Numbered from the stretch's first letter, positions 42,439 to 51,649 are shown. The stretch is 64,000 nt of DNA from Rhodovulum sulfidophilum (GCA_003241785.1 QFPW01000001.1:124001-188000), one strand, 5' to 3'. The notes: generated from the letters alone by a model not told the origin. Program-made: numbers and translations.

Positions 42439-42459
42439 GGTGGGCGCGACGCCCACCCC
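42435..42459. repeat. GTAGGGTGGGCG palindrome (copy E)
   Basis: GTAGGGTGGGCG followed by CGACGCCCACCCC forms a stem of seven to eight base pairs (GGGTGGGCG/CGCCCACCC) between convergent panC and cysK. Its TAG is the panC stop. It shares the GTAGGG end with copies A-C but has a different arm. Confidence 0.7.
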
Positions 42460-42471
42460 GCGACGTCGCGC

Positions 42472-43560
42472 TCATTCGATCTGGAAGCCCGGCGTCGAGG
42501 CCGAGATCGCCAGCTCCTCGGTGTTCATGTCGGCGCCGAAGGGCTCGAACAGCGGCGTCGAGAGATAGCGCTCGCCGGTGTCGGGCAGCATCGCGAGGAT
42601 GACCGAGCCCGGCGCGGCGGATTGCGCGATCTGCAGCGCGACCGCGACGGTCGAGCCGCCGGAGATCCCCGCGCAGATCCCCTCCTCGGCCGCGAGCCGG
42701 CGCGCCATCGCCATTCCATCGGCGCCCGCCACCGGGATCAGGCTGTCGTAGCCGCCGCCGTCGATCGCCTCCTGCAGCACCAGCGGGATGAAATCAGGCG
42801 TCCAGCCCTGGATCGGATGCGGCTGGAACGCGGGGTGGCTGACCGCCGGGCCGCCGTCCGCCGTCCGCTCCTGCGGCACGCCCGAGCTGATCAGCGCGGC
42901 GTTCGCGGGTTCCGAGAGGATGATCTTCGTCTCCGGCCGGTCGCGGCGCAGCACCCGCGCGACGCCCGCGACCGTGCCGCCGGTGCCGTAGCCGGTCACG
43001 AAATAGTCGAGCCGCGAGCCCGCGAAGTCGCCGATGATCTCGCGCGCCGTGGTGTTCTCGTGGATGAGCGCGTTCGCCTCGGTCTCGAACTGGCGCGCGT
43101 AGAACCAGCCGTTCGCCTCGGCGAGCTCCTGCGCCTTGCGGTACATGCCGGTGCCCTTGTCCGCCTTCGGCGTCAGGATCACCCTGGCGCCGAAATAGCG
43201 CATGAGCTGCCGCCGCTCGACCGAGAAGGTCTCGACCATCGTGACGACCAGCGGATAGCCCTTGGCCGCGCAGACCATGGCGAGGCCGATGCCGGTATTG
43301 CCGCTCGTCGCCTCGACCACGGTCTGGCCGGGGCGGAGCCTGCCGGTGCGCTCGGCCTCCTCGATGATCGAGATCGCGAGCCGGTCCTTGACCGAGCCGC
43401 CCGGATTGAAGAACTCGCCCTTGACGTACATCGTCACATGCTCGGGCGCGATCCGGTTCAGCCGCACGCAGGGCGTGTCGCCGATGGTCTCGACGATGCT
43501 GTCGTAAAGCCGCCCGCGGCCCGTCGTCGCGCGCCGCGCGGCCTCTGTCGTGGTGGTCAT
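42472..43560 (-). CDS. cysK: Cysteine synthase (O-acetylserine sulfhydrylase)
   Basis: A 362-residue PLP enzyme of the CysK/CysM class. Lys58 in NPGGSVKDR should bind PLP; SGNTG at 86-90 and GTGGT in the phosphate loop are present, as is the C-terminal GISGGSTVAVAL. It is about 50 residues longer than E. coli CysK; extra residues sit at the N-terminus, around PAVSHPAFQPHPIQGWTPDFIP, and at the C-terminal tail. It carries out the last step of cysteine synthesis. A CTAGGA-type promoter lies 28-56 bases upstream of ATG 43560. Confidence 0.93.
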   Translation of the reverse strand: MTTTTEAARRATTGRGRLYDSIVETIGDTPCVRLNRIAPEHVTMYVKGEFFNPGGSVKDRLAISIIEEAERTGRLRPGQTVVEATSGNTGIGLAMVCAAKGYPLVVTMVETFSVERRQLMRYFGARVILTPKADKGTGMYRKAQELAEANGWFYARQFETEANALIHENTTAREIIGDFAGSRLDYFVTGYGTGGTVAGVARVLRRDRPETKIILSEPANAALISSGVPQERTADGGPAVSHPAFQPHPIQGWTPDFIPLVLQEAIDGGGYDSLIPVAGADGMAMARRLAAEEGICAGISGGSTVAVALQIAQSAAPGSVILAMLPDTGERYLSTPLFEPFGADMNTEELAISASTPGFQIE

Positions 43561-43587
43561 GCGTCTCTCCCTGGTCCCGGACCCCCA

Positions 43588-43616
43588 TCCTAGCGCATCG
43601 CGGTGCTTTGGCCAAA
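43588..43616 (-). promoter_or_regulatory. Promoter of cysK
   Basis: On the minus strand, TTTGGC (43616-43611) and CTAGGA (43593-43588) are 17 bases apart. Confidence 0.4.
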
Positions 43617-43702
43617 GCCGGCGCATTGCCGTCCGCCGCGGGGCCGCGTAAGCCTCTCCGGCCGGCGCGGGACCGGCGCGGCGGGACAGGAGCGCGCGGA
43701 AC

Positions 43703-45163
43703 GTGACCTCGGCGGTGTTCAGGCTCATCCGGAGGGTCGCGATCGCGGTCCTTCTCATCCTCGGGCTCGTGGTCGGCGTGCGCGCGGTCCAGGCGTTCCG
43801 CGACCCCGACCTCGCGCCCTGGCACCGGCTGGTGCCCGACGAGCCGGGCATCGCCGAGATGGAGGCGATGGACTGGCCCGCCTGGCTCGCGGCCGAGGAC
43901 CGGGTCTTCGCCGAGGTGCGCGCGATGTCCGAGGCGCTGCCGCCCGAGGACCAGATCCCGGAGAACCGCTACTGGCCCGGCAGCCCGATGTACGCGCCGG
44001 GCTTCGCCACCGACTGGAACCGCTCGTTCACGATGCTGCCCGAGGGCGCGCCGAAGGGCGCGGTCGTGCTGCTGCACGGTCTGACCGACGGACCCTACAG
44101 CCTGCGCCATCTCGGCGCCTTCTGGCGCGACCAGGGCTACGCGGTCGTCGGGGTCCGGATGCCGGGGCATGGCACGGTGCCGGGCGGGCTCGCCGGCGCC
44201 GACATGGACGACTGGCTCGCGGCGACCCGGCTCGCGGTGCGCGCGGCGCGGGCGCTCGCGCCCGAGGGGCCGCTGGACATCGTCGGCTATTCGAACGGCG
44301 GCGCGCTCGCCATGGTCTACGCGCTCGACGCGCTCGAGGACGACACGCTGGCGCGGCCGGACCGGATCGTCCTGCTGTCGCCGATGATCGGCATCACCGC
44401 CTTCGCGCGGTTCTCCGGCATCGCCGGCTGGCCCGCCTTCCTGCCGGCCTTCGACCGCGCGGCCTGGTTCGACCTGATCACCGAGTACAATCCGTTCAAA
44501 TACAATTCCTTCCCGGTGCAGGGCGGGCGGCAGTCCTGGGCGCTGACCGAGGCGCTGCGGCACCGGCTGGAGGCGGCGGGGCGCGAGGGGCGGCTGGCGG
44601 AGCTGCCGCCGATCCTCACCTTCCAGTCGGTGGTCGATTCCACCGTCACGACCTCGGCGATCTTCTCGCGGCTCTACGACCGGCTGCCGGCGAACGGCAG
44701 CGAGATCGTGCTCTACGACGTGAACCGCGCGGCGACCCTCGCGAGCATGCTGCGGCCCGCGGCGCTCGGCCTCGCCGGCCGGCTGCTGCCGCCCGGGCCG
44801 CGCGATTTCACGAGCGTGCTGATCGGCGCCGACGCGACCGGCCAGGCGGTCGCGACCGAGCGCGCGCCCGACGGGACCGAGCGGCAAGCGCCGCTCGGCC
44901 TGCCCTACCCGCCCGGCATCTTCTCGCTCTCGCATATCGCGCTGCCGTTTCCGCCCTGGGACGGGCTCTACGGCTACGCGCCGGACGGCCGCGAGGATTT
45001 CGGCATCGCCCTCGGCGCGCTCGTGGCGCGGGGCGAGACCGCGACGCTCGGGATCAGCCTCGACGGCGTCGGGCGGCTGAGCGCGAACCCGTTCTTCGAC
45101 GACATGCTCGCCCGGATCGGCGCCTTCATCGCGCCCGATACCGAGGGCGGCGCCGCCCCGTAA
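43703..45163 (+). CDS. Membrane-anchored alpha/beta-hydrolase
   Basis: A 486-residue protein with an N-terminal membrane anchor (VAIAVLLILGLVVGVRAV, about residues 12-29) and a periplasm-facing hydrolase domain. LLHGLTDGPYSLRH at about 119-132 is the oxyanion region, GYSNGG with Ser197 the nucleophile elbow, and LPPILTFQSVVDSTVT a strand with the probable acidic residue. The C-terminal IFSLSHIALPFPPWDGLYG may provide the His. Substrate unknown; the lid-like insert after residue 240 suggests a bulky lipid or polymer. The start is GTG 43703, supported by the membrane anchor directly after it. Confidence 0.8.
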   Translation: MTSAVFRLIRRVAIAVLLILGLVVGVRAVQAFRDPDLAPWHRLVPDEPGIAEMEAMDWPAWLAAEDRVFAEVRAMSEALPPEDQIPENRYWPGSPMYAPGFATDWNRSFTMLPEGAPKGAVVLLHGLTDGPYSLRHLGAFWRDQGYAVVGVRMPGHGTVPGGLAGADMDDWLAATRLAVRAARALAPEGPLDIVGYSNGGALAMVYALDALEDDTLARPDRIVLLSPMIGITAFARFSGIAGWPAFLPAFDRAAWFDLITEYNPFKYNSFPVQGGRQSWALTEALRHRLEAAGREGRLAELPPILTFQSVVDSTVTTSAIFSRLYDRLPANGSEIVLYDVNRAATLASMLRPAALGLAGRLLPPGPRDFTSVLIGADATGQAVATERAPDGTERQAPLGLPYPPGIFSLSHIALPFPPWDGLYGYAPDGREDFGIALGALVARGETATLGISLDGVGRLSANPFFDDMLARIGAFIAPDTEGGAAP

Positions 45164-45239
45164 ACAGTCCGGCCACGAAGCACGGCTTTTTCCGCCGCCG
45201 CCGCCGCCCTAGATCTGGGGCGAGCAACGGGAGGATCCG

Positions 45240-46229
45240 ATGGGCCTGCTTCAGAACGGACTTTGGGTCGACAAGTGGTATGACACCGACGCGACCGGCG
45301 GCACCTTCGAACGCCAGCCCAGTGTCTGGCGGAACTGGGTGACGCCGGATGGCGCGCCGGGACCGACCGGGGAAGGCGGGTTCGCCGCCGAAAGCGGGCG
45401 CTACCACCTCTATGTCTCGCTCGCCTGTCCCTGGGCGCACCGCACGCTGATTTTCCGCGCGCTGAAGGGGCTCGAGGAGCATATCTCGGTCGACGTCGTG
45501 CATCCGCTGATGCTGGGCGACGGCTGGACCTTCGCGACCGATTTCCCCGGCGCGACCGGCGACACGCTCGGCGGCCGTGACTTCCTGCGCGACGTCTATC
45601 TCGCGGCGGATCCGAAGGCCTCGGGCCGGGTCACGGTCCCGGTGCTCTGGGACAAGCGGCGCGGGACGATCGTCTCGAACGAATCTTCCGAGATCATCCG
45701 GATGCTGAACTCGGCCTTCGACGGGATCACCGGCGACCGGCTCGACTTCTGGCCGGCGCCGCTCCGCGACGCGATCGAGGCGGTGAACGCCCGCGTCTAC
45801 GCGACGGTCAACAACGGCGTCTACCGCGCCGGCTTCGCCACGACCCAGGAGGCCTACACGGAGGCCGCGCTCGGCGTCTTCGAGACGCTCGACTGGCTCG
45901 AGGACCGGCTCGGGCGCCAGCGCTACCTGGTCGGCGAGCAGGTGACCGAGGCCGACTGGCGGCTGGCGACGACGCTCTTCCGCTTCGATCCGGTCTACCA
46001 CGGCCATTTCAAGTGCAACCGCCGCCAGCTTCGGGACTACCCGAACCTCTGGGCCTACGCGCGTGAGCTCTACCAGTGGCCGGGCGTGGCCGGGACGGTC
46101 GATTTCGCCCATATCACCACGCATTATTACGCGAGCCACCGGACCATCAATCCGACCGGGATCGTGCCGATCGGCCCCGATCTCGACTGGACCGCGCCGC
46201 ACGGCCGCGGCCAGCTGGCGGCGGCCTGA
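45240..46229 (+). CDS. Glutathionyl-hydroquinone reductase (YqjG/ECM4-like)
   Basis: A 329-residue Xi-class GST that removes glutathione from glutathionyl-hydroquinones. The catalytic Cys63 is in SLACPWAHR; other family features are the RYHLYVSLACPWAHRTLI strand, VPVLWDKRRGTIVSNESSEIIRML, and the C-terminal QVTEADWRLATTLFRFDPVYHGHFKCN. Length is normal. The start is ATG 45240 after GGGAGGA. It ends close to the convergent lytic transglycosylase. Confidence 0.95.
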   Translation: MGLLQNGLWVDKWYDTDATGGTFERQPSVWRNWVTPDGAPGPTGEGGFAAESGRYHLYVSLACPWAHRTLIFRALKGLEEHISVDVVHPLMLGDGWTFATDFPGATGDTLGGRDFLRDVYLAADPKASGRVTVPVLWDKRRGTIVSNESSEIIRMLNSAFDGITGDRLDFWPAPLRDAIEAVNARVYATVNNGVYRAGFATTQEAYTEAALGVFETLDWLEDRLGRQRYLVGEQVTEADWRLATTLFRFDPVYHGHFKCNRRQLRDYPNLWAYARELYQWPGVAGTVDFAHITTHYYASHRTINPTGIVPIGPDLDWTAPHGRGQLAAA

Positions 46230-46242
46230 GGCGCGGCGTCGC

Positions 46243-48252
46243 TCAGCCCGGGCCGCGGATGTCGGTGGCGAGGCGGATCGGGCTCGGCGCGCCGGCGAGC
46301 CGGGCGCGGTAGACCTGCATCCCCTCGAGCACGCGCATCACGTAGTTCCGCGTTTCCGAATAGGGGATCCGCTCGATCCAGATCACCGGATCGACCTCCG
46401 GGTCGCGCGGGTCGCCGAATTCGTCGATCCATTTCGCGACCCGCCCCGGCCCCGCGTTGTAGGACGCGGTCGCGAGCACGTAGGAGCCGCCGAACCGGTC
46501 GAGCATGTGCGAGAGATAGCCGGTGCCGAGGCGCGCGTTGTAGAGCGGGTCGCTGGTGAGCTTCGCCCGGTCATAGGCGAGGCCCTCCTGCTTCGCCACC
46601 GCCTCGGCGGTCGCGGGCATGAGCTGCATCAGCCCGCGCGCCCCCGCGTCGCTGCCGGCTTGGGCGTCGAACTCCGATTCCTGCCGCGCGATCGCCATCG
46701 CCCATTCGGTCGGCACCTGCCAGCTCTCGGTCGCCATCGCATGGAGCGGATAGTACTGCCCCGGCAGCACGATCCCCTCGGCCGCCGCGTCCTTGGCCAC
46801 GCGCAGGCCGATATGCGGCCGGCCGACGTCGATCGCCATCTGCGCCACCGCCGCCCGCCCGGCCGCCGGCTGGCCCTCGGCCGCCTGGCGGAAGAATTCC
46901 GCCGCGCGCGCGTCGTCCCCGGCGAGCAGGAACAGGCTCGCGGCGCGGACCACCCCGCGGCGCGTCGTCGCGGCGTTCCGCCAGTCGGGATCCCCGGCCT
47001 CGGCGAGCGCGGGATCGGGCGCGGCCCCGACCTCCTCCGCCGCGAGCTGGCCGTAGAAGCTCGTCTGATAGCGCGCGCCCGCGCGCCAGGCCCGCGCCGC
47101 CGCCGCCGGGTCGCCGGCCGCCGCCTCGGCCCGGCCGAGCCAGTAGCCGGCGCGGCCGAGGCTGATCGGCGTCGCGGCGAGCCGGGAGAAGGTCTCGAAA
47201 TGCCCGACCGCCGCCTCGGGATCATCCATCATCGTGAGCGCGATGAACCCCGCCAGCCATTCCGCGTCGGCGTAGTCGGCGCCGGCGGTGCCATGGCCCG
47301 AGGCCGCGATCGCATAGGCGGTTTCGACGTCGCCGCGCTGCAGCGCGTCCCGGGCGAGGTTGGCGCGGCGCGGCATCCACATCTCCGGCCGGCCGAGCGT
47401 CTCCGCCGAGGCGGAATGCGCGAGCAGGTAGTCGCCCGCCTCCTGCCAGCGGCCCTTCTTGACGCGGTAGAGATAGCGCTCGAAGGCGAGGCCCGGATCC
47501 TTGGCGAGCGACGCCGGCACGGCGGCGATCAGCGCCATCAGGCCGTCGCTGTCGCGCCGGGCCGCGATCCGCGCCCGCGCCAGCGCCTGCCAGCCGGCGG
47601 GCACCAGCGGCAGCATCCGCTCGGCCTGGTCGGTCATTCCCTGCCAGAGCAGCATGTCGAGCCGCTCGACGTCGTAGGGCGCGAGGGTCTTCTTCCAGAT
47701 CGCGTAGATCTCGGCCTGCTGGCCGCCCGGCATCGGCATGGTCTTCCAGGCCTGGATGATCCCGGTCTCGGCCTCGGTGGTGCGGCCGAGGTCGGCGAGC
47801 GCGTTCGCGAGCCGGAAGGCGCCGCCGGCGGTCAGCGGCAGGTCACGGCCGAAGAAGGCGACGACCTCGGCGGGCGGCATGTCCGGCGGCAGCTTCGCCT
47901 CGGCCTGCCGGCGGATCCGGTCGACGCCGGGCCAGTCGCTGTCGCGCCTCAGGAAGTCGGCGTAATCCGCGAAGCTGCCCTGCCCGTCGCGGAGCCGGGT
48001 CCAGAGGATGATGTCCGCCCCGACCTCGGCATCCGCCGCGTGGGCGCGCGTAACCGCCCCGGCCCAGTCCCCCGCGCGCGCCTCCTCGAGCGCCTCGGAG
48101 AGCAGCCGGCCGTCGGGCGGCGTGGCTTCGGCCAGCGGGCGGCCGCCCGGCACGAGCACGACGGTCGCGAGAACGCCGGCGAGAACCAGCGGAGCGGCGC
48201 GGCGCGGTCCGGAAGGACGGGGTTGAATCATCTGCGTCTCGGTCTCTCGCAT
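46243..48252 (-). CDS. slt: Soluble lytic murein transglycosylase (Slt type)
   Basis: A 669-residue periplasmic enzyme that cleaves peptidoglycan glycan strands to 1,6-anhydro-muropeptides. A signal peptide (PLVLAGVLATVVLVPGG) is followed by about 450 residues of helical superhelix and a C-terminal SLT domain with catalytic Glu525 in ARQESEFD, then GARGLMQLMPATA, and a second block SYNAGPGRV. Length and order match Slt70. The start could be ATG 48252 or ATG 48231; neither ribosome site is decisive. It is transcribed alone. Confidence 0.92.
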   Translation of the reverse strand: MRETETQMIQPRPSGPRRAAPLVLAGVLATVVLVPGGRPLAEATPPDGRLLSEALEEARAGDWAGAVTRAHAADAEVGADIILWTRLRDGQGSFADYADFLRRDSDWPGVDRIRRQAEAKLPPDMPPAEVVAFFGRDLPLTAGGAFRLANALADLGRTTEAETGIIQAWKTMPMPGGQQAEIYAIWKKTLAPYDVERLDMLLWQGMTDQAERMLPLVPAGWQALARARIAARRDSDGLMALIAAVPASLAKDPGLAFERYLYRVKKGRWQEAGDYLLAHSASAETLGRPEMWMPRRANLARDALQRGDVETAYAIAASGHGTAGADYADAEWLAGFIALTMMDDPEAAVGHFETFSRLAATPISLGRAGYWLGRAEAAAGDPAAAARAWRAGARYQTSFYGQLAAEEVGAAPDPALAEAGDPDWRNAATTRRGVVRAASLFLLAGDDARAAEFFRQAAEGQPAAGRAAVAQMAIDVGRPHIGLRVAKDAAAEGIVLPGQYYPLHAMATESWQVPTEWAMAIARQESEFDAQAGSDAGARGLMQLMPATAEAVAKQEGLAYDRAKLTSDPLYNARLGTGYLSHMLDRFGGSYVLATASYNAGPGRVAKWIDEFGDPRDPEVDPVIWIERIPYSETRNYVMRVLEGMQVYRARLAGAPSPIRLATDIRGPG

Positions 48253-48348
48253 GCCTCGCCTCGGGCGCGGGTTGGCAGGCCTGGAGCGTCCCGCGTCCCA
48301 ACGCCCGGACCATAGCAGACGGCGGCCGGGGCGTCTGCAATCACGCGC

Positions 48349-48377
48349 TTGCGGCGGAGGGGTTTCGCGACTAGGTT
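48349..48377 (+). promoter_or_regulatory. Promoter of dapA
   Basis: TTGCGG (48349-48354) and TAGGTT (48372-48377), each preceded by C, are 17 bases apart, 61 bases before the dapA ATG. Confidence 0.45.
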
Positions 48378-48437
48378 CGCGCCGGTTCTCGGGGGGCCCA
48401 CCGTGTCGGCCGGCACCCCTGCTCGGGAGGCTCAGCC

Positions 48438-49316
48438 ATGCAGTTCAAGGGTTCGATACCAGCGCTCATCACACCGTTTCGCGACGGCGCGGTGGATGAG
48501 AAAGCGCTGGTCGATCTGGTGAACTGGCATATCGACGAGGGCACCCACGGGCTCGTCGCCGTCGGCACCACCGGCGAGACGCCGACGCTCACCCACGAGG
48601 AGCACCAGCACGTGATCGAGGTCTGCGTGCGCACCGCGCGCGGCCGGATCCCGGTGATCGCCGGCGCGGGCTCGAACAACACCGAGGAATCGGTGAGCCT
48701 GATGCGCTTCGCGAAGTCGGTCGGCGCGGACGCGGCGCTGGTCGTGACGCCGTACTATAACAAGCCGAACCAGCGCGGGCTCTACCATCACTTCAAGACG
48801 CTGCACGACGCGGTCGAGCTCCCGATCATCATCTACAACATCCCCGGCCGCTCGGTGATCGACATGGCTCCGGCGACGATGGGCGAGCTCGCCAGGCTGC
48901 CGCGCATCATCGGCGTCAAGGACGCGACCGGCGACATCACCCGGGTCTCGGACCAGCGGATCACCTGCGGGCCGGATTTCATCCAGCTGTCGGGCGAGGA
49001 TGCGAGCGCGCTCGGCTTCAACGCCCAGGGCGGCGTCGGCTGCATCTCGGTGGTGGCGAACATCGCGCCCCGGCTCTGCGCGCAGTTCCAGGAGGCGATG
49101 CTGGGCGGCGACTACCGCCGCGCGCTCGAATTCCAGGACCGGCTGATGCCGCTGCACCGCGCGGCCTTCGCCGAGCCGAACCCCTGCCCGACCAAATACG
49201 CGCTGTCGCTGCTCGGGAAATGCACCGAGGAGGTGCGCTCGCCGATGGTGATGCTCGAGGAGCCCACCAAGGCGAGGATGCGCGACGCGATGCGGCACGC
49301 GGGGCTCATCAACTGA
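48438..49316 (+). CDS. dapA: 4-hydroxy-tetrahydrodipicolinate synthase
   Basis: A 292-residue TIM-barrel aldolase that condenses pyruvate with aspartate semialdehyde, first step of lysine and diaminopimelate synthesis. Lys161 in GVKDATGD forms the Schiff base, Tyr133 in YNIPGRS helps catalysis, and GTTGETPTLTHEEH (about 43-56) binds substrate. Length is normal. The pair dapA and slt, both cell-wall-related, diverge from one region. A hairpin lies after the stop. Confidence 0.97.
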   Translation: MQFKGSIPALITPFRDGAVDEKALVDLVNWHIDEGTHGLVAVGTTGETPTLTHEEHQHVIEVCVRTARGRIPVIAGAGSNNTEESVSLMRFAKSVGADAALVVTPYYNKPNQRGLYHHFKTLHDAVELPIIIYNIPGRSVIDMAPATMGELARLPRIIGVKDATGDITRVSDQRITCGPDFIQLSGEDASALGFNAQGGVGCISVVANIAPRLCAQFQEAMLGGDYRRALEFQDRLMPLHRAAFAEPNPCPTKYALSLLGKCTEEVRSPMVMLEEPTKARMRDAMRHAGLIN

Positions 49317-49330
49317 GCGCGCCGCGGCTT

Positions 49331-49350
49331 CGCGGGCGCTCGCGCCCGCG
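49331..49350. terminator. Hairpin after dapA
   Basis: CGCGGGCG pairs with CGCCCGCG around the loop CTCG, 14 bases after the dapA stop. No T-run follows, so termination is probable but not certain. Confidence 0.4.
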
Positions 49351-49410
49351 TCGCGCTTGCGCCCCGCGTTCGCCGTGGCCTATGGTCCGCGCGGACAGGC
49401 GGAGCAAGGT

Positions 49411-50295
49411 ATGGGGACGATGGAGATCAAACGGGTAGGGGTGATCGGCGCGGGGCAGATGGGGAATGGCATCGCCCATGTCTTCGCCCTCGCGGGCTAC
49501 GAGGTCCTCCTCCACGACGTCTCGAAGGCGGCGCTCGAAGCGGCGCCGGGCGCGATCGGCGCCAACATGGATCGCCAGGTCTCCCGCGGCAAGATCACCC
49601 AGGAGCAGCGCGACCAGGCGATCGGCCTGATCGAGATCGCCCCGGAGATCGCGAGCCTCGGGCCCACCGATCTCGTGATCGAGGCGGCGACCGAGCGCGA
49701 GGAGCTCAAACACAAGATCTTCGCGAGCCTCGCGCCCTATCTCGGCGACCACACGATCCTGACCTCGAACACCTCGTCGATCTCGATCACCCGGCTCGCG
49801 AGCAACACCGACCGGCCGGAGCGGTTCATGGGCCTGCATTTCATGAACCCGGTGCCGATCATGCAGCTCGTCGAGCTCATCCGCGGCATCGCGACCGACG
49901 AGCCGACCTACGAGACGATGACCGGGGTCGTGACCCGGATCGGCAAGACCTATTCGAGCGCCGAGGACTTCCCCGCCTTCATCGTGAACCGCATCCTGGT
50001 GCCGATGATCAACGAGGCGGTCTACACGCTTTACGAGGGCGTCGGCACGGTCGAGAGCATCGACACCTCGATGAAGCTCGGCGCCAACCATCCGATGGGC
50101 CCGCTCGAGCTCGGCGATTTCATCGGGCTCGACACCTGCCTCGCGATCATGAACGTGCTGCACGAGGGGCTGGCGGACACCAAGTACCGCCCCTGCCCGC
50201 TCCTGGTGAAATACGTCGAGGCGGGCTGGCTCGGCCGCAAGACCAAGCGCGGCTTCTACGACTACCGGAGCGGCACCCCGGTCCCGACGCGCTGA
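49411..50295 (+). CDS. 3-hydroxybutyryl-CoA dehydrogenase type
   Basis: A 294-residue NAD-dependent 3-hydroxyacyl-CoA dehydrogenase. The NAD loop is VGVIGAGQMGNGIA (9-22); the catalytic His143 in HFMNPVP and Glu in VIEAATE are clear; the C-terminal dimerisation part has VNRILVPMINEAVYTLYEG and GANHPMGPLELGDFIGLD. It reduces acetoacetyl-CoA or oxidises 3-hydroxybutyryl-CoA. The start is ATG 49411, after GGAG at six bases; a second ATG three codons later is possible. Palindromic repeats follow. Confidence 0.94.
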   Translation: MGTMEIKRVGVIGAGQMGNGIAHVFALAGYEVLLHDVSKAALEAAPGAIGANMDRQVSRGKITQEQRDQAIGLIEIAPEIASLGPTDLVIEAATEREELKHKIFASLAPYLGDHTILTSNTSSISITRLASNTDRPERFMGLHFMNPVPIMQLVELIRGIATDEPTYETMTGVVTRIGKTYSSAEDFPAFIVNRILVPMINEAVYTLYEGVGTVESIDTSMKLGANHPMGPLELGDFIGLDTCLAIMNVLHEGLADTKYRPCPLLVKYVEAGWLGRKTKRGFYDYRSGTPVPTR

Positions 50296-50312
50296 AATCG
50301 GCGGCGTCGGAT

Positions 50313-50370
50313 GGTGGGCGGAATCGCCCACCCTACGGCGCGTCGCGGTCGGGTGGGCGATTTCGCCACC
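50313..50370. repeat. GGTGGGCG palindrome pair (copy F)
   Basis: GGTGGGCGGAATCGCCCACCCTACG (50313-50337) and GGGTGGGCGATTTCGCCACC (50351-50370) lie between the convergent dehydrogenase and phosphatase genes. They belong with copy E and face each other as in copy C. Confidence 0.75.
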
Positions 50371-50384
50371 ATGCCCCGTCGCCG

Positions 50385-50897
50385 CTACACCTCGACCCGG
50401 AGCGACCGGCCGAACTCGAGCCGGGTCTCCCAGCCGGCATGCGCGTCGAGAAGGCCGCAGACCGCGCGGACCACGCCGCCATGCGTGACCCAGAGCACCG
50501 GGCCGGGCGCCGCCACCTCGGCGAGCGCGCGGCCGACGCGGTCGCGCAGCTCGGCCACGGTCTCGCCGCCATGCGGGCGCCCATGCTCGAAATCCCTCGC
50601 CCAGGCGTCGATCTCGTCCCGGTCGATCTCCTGCCAGCGGCGCAGCTCCCAGCGGCCGAAGTCCATCTCCGCGAGCCTCGGATCGACCCGGAGCGGCACG
50701 CCGCGCTCGGCGCCGAGCCGCTCCGCCAGCCGCCGGCAGCGCCGGAGCGGGCTCGTCACGAGCGTGGCGAAGTCCGGCGCCGGCTCGGGCAGCCGCCGCG
50801 GATCCTCGAGCCCGGGCCGCAGCGTGAGATCGGCGCGGCCATAGCAGGTGTCCGCGTCGATCGCCGGCGCCGGATGACGCAGCAGGATCAGCTCCAT
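50385..50897 (-). CDS. cobC: Histidine phosphatase, probable alpha-ribazole phosphatase
   Basis: A 170-residue phosphohistidine-type phosphatase with the LLRHP motif (His8), SPLRRCRRLAE, a proton donor Glu in LAEMDFGRWE, and THGG with the second His. Its position directly after cobS, with a 10-base overlap, indicates that it removes phosphate from alpha-ribazole phosphate or adenosylcobalamin 5'-phosphate. It is shorter than phosphoglycerate mutase relatives, as expected for CobC. Confidence 0.88.
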   Translation of the reverse strand: MELILLRHPAPAIDADTCYGRADLTLRPGLEDPRRLPEPAPDFATLVTSPLRRCRRLAERLGAERGVPLRVDPRLAEMDFGRWELRRWQEIDRDEIDAWARDFEHGRPHGGETVAELRDRVGRALAEVAAPGPVLWVTHGGVVRAVCGLLDAHAGWETRLEFGRSLRVEV

Positions 50898-51646
50898 CCG
50901 AGCAGCCCGAGGTAGAAGGCGAGCTCGCCGGTCTGCTGCGTGGCGCCGAGGCAATCGCCGGTGTAGCCGCCGAGACGGCGCTGGTACCAGGCCCGGGTCA
51001 GCAGATGCGCGAGGACGAGCCCCGCCGCCCCGGCGAGCGCGCCCGCCGGCGCCGCGGCCGCGAGCACCGAAATCGGCAGCGCCGCGGTCGCGAGCGCGAC
51101 GACGACGCCCCGCGCGCCGACCCCGCCCGCCACGCTCGCGGCGGCGCCCGCCGGCCGGGCATAGGCGCTGGTGGCGATGACGAGGACGCAGGAGGCGCGG
51201 CTCGCCGCGTGGCCGGCGAGCAGCGCGAGCGGCGCGAGCGGCGCCGGCAGCCCGGCCAGCGCCTGCCACTTGCCGAGCAGCATCAGCGCGAGGCCGGCGA
51301 CGCCATAGGTGCCGAGGCGGCTGTCGCGCATGATCTCGAGCGCGCGCGCGCGGGTGGCGCCGCCGCCGAGCCCGTCGCAGACATCGGCGAAGCCGTCCTC
51401 GTGCAGGCAGCCCGTGACGAGCATCGCCGCGGCGAGCGCGGCGAGGGCGGAGATCTCGGGAGAGAAGCGAAGCGCGGCGAGAAGATAGGCCCCGGCCGCG
51501 AGCGCGCCGACGACGAGCCCGGCCGCCGGATACCAGCGCGGCGCGGCCGCCATCCGCGCGGCGTCCCAGCGAACGGGGACCGGCAGCCGGGTCAGGAACT
51601 GGCAGGCGAGCAGGAAGGACGCCCATTCCCGGGCCAGCCCGCGCAT
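50888..51646 (-). CDS. cobS: Adenosylcobinamide-GDP ribazoletransferase (cobalamin synthase)
   Basis: A 252-residue inner-membrane enzyme that joins adenosylcobinamide-GDP with alpha-ribazole (phosphate). The family's HEDGFADVCDGLGGG motif appears at about 82-96, after the membrane segment with TGCLHEDG; RDSRLGTYGVAGLAL and GYTGDCLGATQQ are also conserved. Six or seven helices are visible. It lies 3 bases after cobT and overlaps the phosphatase gene, so the three form one unit. Confidence 0.95.
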   Translation of the reverse strand: MRGLAREWASFLLACQFLTRLPVPVRWDAARMAAAPRWYPAAGLVVGALAAGAYLLAALRFSPEISALAALAAAMLVTGCLHEDGFADVCDGLGGGATRARALEIMRDSRLGTYGVAGLALMLLGKWQALAGLPAPLAPLALLAGHAASRASCVLVIATSAYARPAGAAASVAGGVGARGVVVALATAALPISVLAAAAPAGALAGAAGLVLAHLLTRAWYQRRLGGYTGDCLGATQQTGELAFYLGLLGWS

Positions 51647-51649
51647 GGG

